A DNA stretch of 52,904 nt, taken from assembly GCA_002434305.1 (NCBI GenBank), contig DJJU01000010.1:1-52904 (forward strand), given 5' to 3'. This stretch comes from Alicycliphilus sp. UBA6560. Its GTDB lineage: Bacteria; Pseudomonadota; Gammaproteobacteria; Burkholderiales; Burkholderiaceae_C. A model generated the notes under the pieces. It searched no databases and was not told where the DNA came from. It was given only the letters and a program-made list of their open reading frames with translations. Positions 48,765-52,904 of the stretch are shown in pieces. The number at the start of each line of letters is the position of its first letter. Positions within the stretch are counted from its first letter, which is position 1. The position numbers were made by a program, and so were the translations under genes.

Positions 48765-49487
48765 ATGCAACCCCCCCGCGCCGACTCCAGCTCCGCCTCG
48801 TCGGCCTATGAGCGCCGGCACGTGCCGCGCATCATGCCGCTGGACCGTGCCAGCCCGGCGCCCGCGCCGCAGGTGACGCTGGCCGAGCTGAAGGCGCGTC
48901 CGCGCCGCCCGGGCGAGGCGTCGTTCTATTTCTTTGACCACCACTTCCAGCACAACGCCGTCAAGGTGCTGCCGGGCGAATACTTCGTGGCCCGCGAGCA
49001 CATGACCATCGTCACCGTGCTGGGCTCGTGCATCGCCGCCTGCCTGTGGGACAGCCGCGCCGGCGTGGGCGGCATGAACCACTTCATGCTGCCCGACGGC
49101 GACAGCGCCGATACCTCGGGGCGCTACGGCTCGTACGCCATGGAACTGCTCATCAACGAAATGATGAAGCTGGGCGCGAGGCGCGAGACGCTGCAGGCCA
49201 AGATCTTCGGCGGCGCCCAGGTCATGGCCAACTTCACCACCATGAACGTGGGCGAGCGCAACACCCGGTTTGTGCAAAACTACCTGGCGACCGAGCGCAT
49301 TCCCATCGTCTCCGAGGACGTGCTGGACATCCACCCGCGCAAGGTGGTGTTCTTCCCCGTCAGCGGCAAGGTGATGGTCAAGCGCCTGGCGCACGCCCAC
49401 CCCGAGGCGCTGGCCGAGGAAGTGGTGCGCGGCAATGCCGCCAGCGTGGCGCGTGCCACCAGCGGCGGCTCGGTCGACCTGTTTTGA
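48765..49487 (+). CDS. cheD: Chemoreceptor glutamine deamidase CheD
   Basis: The 240-residue protein has the CheD catalytic segment with Cys and His: VLGSCIAACLWDSRAGVGGMNHFMLP (Cys in GSCI, His in NHFML). Further family regions are GSYAMELLINEMMKLGARRETLQAKIFGGAQV and NVGERNTRFVQNYLATERIPIVSEDV. A variable N-terminal extension of about 55 residues is present. The ending is GGSVDLF, which resembles that of the CheZ-like protein upstream. It deamidates receptor glutamines and is known in other species to interact with phosphatases of the CheC class. Confidence 0.96.
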   Translation: MQPPRADSSSASSAYERRHVPRIMPLDRASPAPAPQVTLAELKARPRRPGEASFYFFDHHFQHNAVKVLPGEYFVAREHMTIVTVLGSCIAACLWDSRAGVGGMNHFMLPDGDSADTSGRYGSYAMELLINEMMKLGARRETLQAKIFGGAQVMANFTTMNVGERNTRFVQNYLATERIPIVSEDVLDIHPRKVVFFPVSGKVMVKRLAHAHPEALAEEVVRGNAASVARATSGGSVDLF

Positions 49488-49573
49488 ATTTTTGAACTGA
49501 AGACGTTGTGTGAGAACCACCGGCCCGGGCGCCCAGCGGCGGCCCGCCGGCCAGGGAAGGCGGCAAAAAGAAC

Positions 49574-50698
49574 ATGAGTAGCAGGGGCAGCAAGATACGC
49601 GTGATCGTGGTGGACGATTCGGCACTGGTGCGCAGCCTGCTGGCCGAGATCATCAACCGCCAGCCGGACATGCAGTGCATCGGCACGGCCAACGACCCGC
49701 TGGTGGCGCGCGAGATGATCCGCGAGATGAACCCGGACGTGATCACCCTGGACGTGGAGATGCCCCGCATGGACGGCATCGACTTCCTGGGCCGGCTGAT
49801 GCGCCTGCGGCCCATGCCGGTGGTCATGATCTCCACGCTGACCGAGCGCGGCGCCGAGGTCACCATGCGCGCGCTGGAACTGGGTGCCGTGGACTTCGTC
49901 GCCAAGCCGCGCGTGGGCCTGGCCAGCGGCCTGAACGATTTGGCTGCGCAGATCGTGGACAAGATCCGCGTGGCCGCCGTGGCCCAGGTGCGCCGCGCAC
50001 CGGCCGCCAGCGCCGGCGCCATCGTGCACCCGCCCGCCGGCGGCGCGGCGCCCGCGGCGGCCGCGCCGGTGGCTGCCTCGCCGCTGCTCGGGCGACTGTC
50101 CACCGAGAAAGTGGTGGCCATCGGCGCCTCCACCGGCGGCACCGAGGCCATCCGCGAGGTGTTGGTGCACCTGCCGGCCGACTCGCCCGCCATCGTCATC
50201 ACGCAGCACATGCCGCCGGGCTTCACCACCAGTTTTGCCGCGCGCCTGAACAGCCTGTGCCAGATCACGGTGAAGGAGGCGGTGCAGGGCGAGCGCATCC
50301 TGCCCGGCCACGCCTACATCGCGCCGGGCGGGCGCCAGTTCGCGCTGGCCAAGAGCGGCGCCAACTACGTCGCCGTGGTGGACGACGGCCCGCCGGTGAA
50401 CCGCCACAAGCCCTCGGTGGAGGTGCTGTTCAAGTCGGTCGCAGCCCACGTCGGGCGCAACGCCGTGGGCATCATGCTGACCGGCATGGGCGCCGATGGC
50501 GCCGCTGCCATGCGCGAGATGAAGGACGCCGGCAGCTACAACTACGTGCAGGACGAGGCCAGCTGCATCGTCTTCGGCATGCCGCGCGAGGCCATCTCCC
50601 ACGGCGCGGCCGACGAGGTCCTGCCCCTCACGCAAATCGCTCCGGCCCTGGTGGCGCGCCTGCGTGGCGCGGGCGACCGGGTGCACCACCGCATCTGA
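49574..50698 (+). CDS. cheB: Chemoreceptor methylesterase CheB
   Basis: The 374-residue protein has an N-terminal receiver domain (VIVVDDSALVRSLLAEII, phospho-Asp in ITLDVEMPRMDGIDFLG), an Ala/Pro linker (about 145-175) and a methylesterase domain with Ser in AIGASTGGTEAI, His in VITQHMPPGFTTSFA and Asp in IMLTGMGADGAAAM. It demethylates receptors after activation by CheA. It ends the che operon and is followed by a palindrome. Confidence 0.98.
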   Translation: MSSRGSKIRVIVVDDSALVRSLLAEIINRQPDMQCIGTANDPLVAREMIREMNPDVITLDVEMPRMDGIDFLGRLMRLRPMPVVMISTLTERGAEVTMRALELGAVDFVAKPRVGLASGLNDLAAQIVDKIRVAAVAQVRRAPAASAGAIVHPPAGGAAPAAAAPVAASPLLGRLSTEKVVAIGASTGGTEAIREVLVHLPADSPAIVITQHMPPGFTTSFAARLNSLCQITVKEAVQGERILPGHAYIAPGGRQFALAKSGANYVAVVDDGPPVNRHKPSVEVLFKSVAAHVGRNAVGIMLTGMGADGAAAMREMKDAGSYNYVQDEASCIVFGMPREAISHGAADEVLPLTQIAPALVARLRGAGDRVHHRI

Positions 50699-50726
50699 CG
50701 GGGCCGGCGTCTCTGGCTGGCCGCTT

Positions 50727-50829
50727 CAAAAAAATGAGCTGCCAGCGCTTGATTGGCAAGGGTTTGCAATTCTTTTCATATGCAAACCGGCTTGCAGTAA
50801 GCGCCAGAAGCTCATGTATTGATAGCGCT
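50727..50829. repeat. Intergenic palindrome family 1 with expanded centre, after cheB
   Basis: AATGAGCTGCCAGCGCTT and AAGCGCCAGAAGCTCAT are inverted arms. The centre of about 45 bases has its own inverted repeat GGTTTGCA/TGCAAACC. It lies between convergent cheB and uup and is a candidate terminator for both. Confidence 0.8.
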
Positions 50830-50831
50830 TC

Positions 50832-52736
50832 TCAGGCCGACAGCGCCTCCCAGCGCTCCAGCGCCTGCATCAGCAGCTCCTCGATCTCGCCGTCGCGCGC
50901 ATGCAGCGCGGCGGCGCGGGCGCCGTCGCGGGCGTAGAGGCTGCCGTCCGCCAGCTCTTCGCGCAGGGCGAGCTGCTCGGCCTCCAGCGCCTCGATCTGC
51001 GCCGGCAGCTGCTCCAGCTCGCGCTGCTCCTTGTAGCTGAGCTTGCGCTTTTGAGTCGCCGCCGGTGCGTCCGCCGCTGCTGCACGCTTGGCCGGCTCGC
51101 GGGCCGCCTTGTCGTCCTTGCGCCCGGCCGGGGTGGCGGTCGCGGCCAGCGCGCGGCTGCGGCGCGACTGCGTCAGCCAGTCCTGCACGCCACCCTCGTA
51201 CTCGCGCCAGCGGCCTTCGCCCTCACTGACGATGGTGCTGGTCACCACGTTGTCCAAAAAGGTGCGGTCGTGGCTGACCAGGAACACCGTGCCGTCGTAG
51301 GTCTGCAGCAGCTCCTCCAGCAGCTCCAGCGTGTCGATGTCCAGGTCGTTGGTCGGCTCGTCCAGCACCAGCACGTTGGCTGGCCGCGCGAACAGGCGCG
51401 CCAGCAGCAGGCGGTTGCGCTCGCCGCCCGACAGTGAACGCACGGGCGAGTGCGCGCGCGCTGGCGAGAACAAAAAGTCCCCCAGGTAGCTCTTGACATG
51501 CTTGCGCTGGTTGCCGATCTCGATCCACTCGCTGCCCGGGCTGATGAAGTCCTCCAGCGTGGCGTCCATGTCGATGGCCTGGCGCATCTGGTCGAAATAG
51601 GCCACCTGCAGGTTGGCGCCGCGGCGCACGCTGCCGCTGTCGGGCTCCAGCTCGCCCAGGATCAGTTTGAGCAGCGTGGTCTTGCCCGCGCCGTTGGGGC
51701 CGAGCAGCCCGATCTTGTCGCCGCGCAGAATGGTGGCGCTGAAGTCGCGCACGATGGCGCGATCACCGAACGTCTTGTTCACGCCCGCCAGCTCGGCCAC
51801 GATCTTGCCCTGGTAGCCGCCCTGGCCGCTGCCCGAGGCAACGTCCATCTTCACGCTGCCCAGCGCCTCCCGCCGCGCGGCGCGGCTTTCGCGCAGGGCT
51901 TGCAACCGGTTGATGCGGCTGACGCTGCGGGTGCGCCGCGCCTCCACGCCCTTGCGGATCCAGACCTCCTCCTGCGCCAGCAGCTTGTCGGCGCGGGCGG
52001 CGATCACCGCCTCCTGCGCCAGCTGCTCTTCCTTGTGCTGCTGGTACTGCCCGAAATTGCCGGGGTAGGAGCGCAGCTGGCCGCGGTCCAGTTCGACGAT
52101 GCGCGTGGCGATGCGGTCCAGGAAGGCGCGGTCGTGAGTGATGGTGACCACCGCTCCAGGGAAGGCAAGCAGCAACTCCTCCAGCCACTCGATGGAGTCC
52201 AGGTCGAGGTGGTTAGTGGGCTCGTCCAGCAGCAGCACGTCAGGGCGCGTGACCAGCGCCTGCGCCAGCGCCACCCGCTTCTTGGTGCCGCCCGACAGCG
52301 TGCCGACCACCGCCTGCGGGTCCAGGTGCAGGCGCTGCAGGGTTTCTTCCACGCGCTGCTCCCAGTTCCAGGCGTCCAATGCTTCGATGCGAGACTGCAG
52401 GGCGTCCAGGTCTACCCCCGGAGCGGCCGTCAGATACTGCTCGCGCAGCGCGACGGCCTCCGCCAGGCCTTGCGAGGCAGCCTCGAACACCGTGGCATCA
52501 GGAGCCAGATCAGGCTCCTGCGCCACATAGGTCACACGCAAACCCTGCTGCACGTGCAGCACGCCGTCATCGGACTGCGCCAGCCCGCCCAGGATCTTCA
52601 GCAGCGAAGACTTGCCCGCGCCGTTGCGCCCGATCAGCCCTACGCGCTCGCCACTCTCTAGCGCAAAGTCCGCATGGTCCAGCAATGCCACATGGCCGAA
52701 GGCCAGCTGCGCATCCGTCAAAGTAAGAAGTGCCAT
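50832..52736 (-). CDS. uup: ABC-F family ATPase, Uup type
   Basis: The 634-residue protein has two ABC ATPase domains and no membrane segments. The first has GLIGRNGAGKSSLLK, LSGGTKKRVALAQAL and LLLDEPTNHLDLDS. The second has GLLGPNGAGKTTLLK, LSGGERNRLLLARL and LVLDEPTNDLDIDT. The C-terminal coiled-coil domain RKLSYKEQRELEQLPAQIEALEAEQ marks the Uup subgroup. Such proteins act on ribosomes or DNA-related tasks; a transport role is unlikely. The ATG at 52736 (MALLTLTDAQLAFG) is chosen as the conserved N-terminus. The frame remains open further upstream without family similarity. Confidence 0.95.
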   Translation of the reverse strand: MALLTLTDAQLAFGHVALLDHADFALESGERVGLIGRNGAGKSSLLKILGGLAQSDDGVLHVQQGLRVTYVAQEPDLAPDATVFEAASQGLAEAVALREQYLTAAPGVDLDALQSRIEALDAWNWEQRVEETLQRLHLDPQAVVGTLSGGTKKRVALAQALVTRPDVLLLDEPTNHLDLDSIEWLEELLLAFPGAVVTITHDRAFLDRIATRIVELDRGQLRSYPGNFGQYQQHKEEQLAQEAVIAARADKLLAQEEVWIRKGVEARRTRSVSRINRLQALRESRAARREALGSVKMDVASGSGQGGYQGKIVAELAGVNKTFGDRAIVRDFSATILRGDKIGLLGPNGAGKTTLLKLILGELEPDSGSVRRGANLQVAYFDQMRQAIDMDATLEDFISPGSEWIEIGNQRKHVKSYLGDFLFSPARAHSPVRSLSGGERNRLLLARLFARPANVLVLDEPTNDLDIDTLELLEELLQTYDGTVFLVSHDRTFLDNVVTSTIVSEGEGRWREYEGGVQDWLTQSRRSRALAATATPAGRKDDKAAREPAKRAAAADAPAATQKRKLSYKEQRELEQLPAQIEALEAEQLALREELADGSLYARDGARAAALHARDGEIEELLMQALERWEALSA

Positions 52737-52805
52737 GCGCCCATTATCGAAGGGGCGCCTGCAGAGGTAGGAGAGACGCTTTTTTACAGAAAAGTGACCA
52801 ATCGG

Positions 52806-52834
52806 CTTTTTCCGGGAAAACCCTGGGCTATACT
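52806..52834 (+). promoter_or_regulatory. Candidate housekeeping promoter at the right edge
   Basis: TATACT at 52829-52834 is a good -10 hexamer. CTTTTT 17 bases before it is a poor -35. It points out of the window, and the rest of 52737-52904 shows no gene that I can support. A gene starting beyond the edge may be served. Confidence 0.35.
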
Positions 52835-52904
52835 TCAGTCCACGCTGCAACCGACACGGTTTCTGTCACAAGAACAAGTTGGAAGCAGCCGGAGGGGCTC
52901 TTCA

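Noticed and set aside
1..52904. CRISPR arrays, tRNA or rRNA genes, insertion sequences
   Set aside because: No regularly spaced direct repeats, no cloverleaf or conserved rRNA segments, and no transposase-like products were seen. The only repeats are short dispersed palindromes.

Overview
The window is a high-GC (roughly 70 percent) chromosomal stretch from a motile betaproteobacterium, most likely of the Comamonadaceae (Burkholderiales). This rests on protein flavour, the flhB-flhA-flhF-flhG-fliA gene order, the cheY-cheA-cheW-cheR-cheD-cheB order, and two families of short intergenic palindromes of a kind I associate with that family. No species is claimed.

Layout. 1-6.5 kb is a flank unrelated to motility: a Fur-box-preceded TonB-dependent siderophore receptor, an FMN-dependent alpha-hydroxy-acid dehydrogenase and a PiuC-type hydroxylase (minus strand), then a metallo-beta-lactamase-fold hydrolase (minus) and a lipase-like alpha/beta hydrolase (plus). 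6.5-12.8 kb (minus) is the rod/hook operon flgB-C-D-E-F-G-H, ending in an unrecognised secreted protein coupled to flgH. flgI, flgJ, flgK and flgL, which often follow flgH, are not in the window. 13.0-14.5 kb (plus) holds flgA, flgM and a flgN-like gene. 14.9-24.4 kb (minus) runs motA-motB-cheY-cheZ, then flhB-flhA-flhF-flhG-like-fliA. 24.7-30.5 kb holds two flagellin genes placed head to head, then fliD-fliS-fliT. 30.7-42.3 kb has fliE (minus) divergent from fliF-G-H-I-J-K-L-M-N-O-P-Q-R (plus). 42.3-44.1 kb (minus) is a NarL-type regulator and a soluble REC-histidine kinase. 44.2-50.7 kb (plus) is a chemotaxis operon: a short CheZ-like protein, cheY, cheA, cheW, cheR, cheD and cheB. 50.8-52.7 kb (minus) is an ABC-F ATPase of the Uup type.

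How the parts work together. The fli/flh genes encode the export gate, MS ring, C ring, ATPase complex and stator. flg genes give rod, hook and assembly factors. FliA (sigma-28) and FlgM (anti-sigma) gate late genes. Strong sigma-28 promoters are visible before flgM and one flagellin. A shared upstream motif precedes flgB and fliF. The che operon supplies the receptor-coupled signalling chain, but no chemoreceptor and no flhDC are in the window.

Points most worth following up are: the inverted pair of flagellin genes around a single visible sigma-28 promoter; the unknown secreted protein coupled to flgH; a second, short CheZ-like protein keeping the D-x3-Q phosphatase signature; and a FlhG-like protein without a Walker A motif. 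I saw no insertion sequences, CRISPR arrays, tRNA or rRNA genes.
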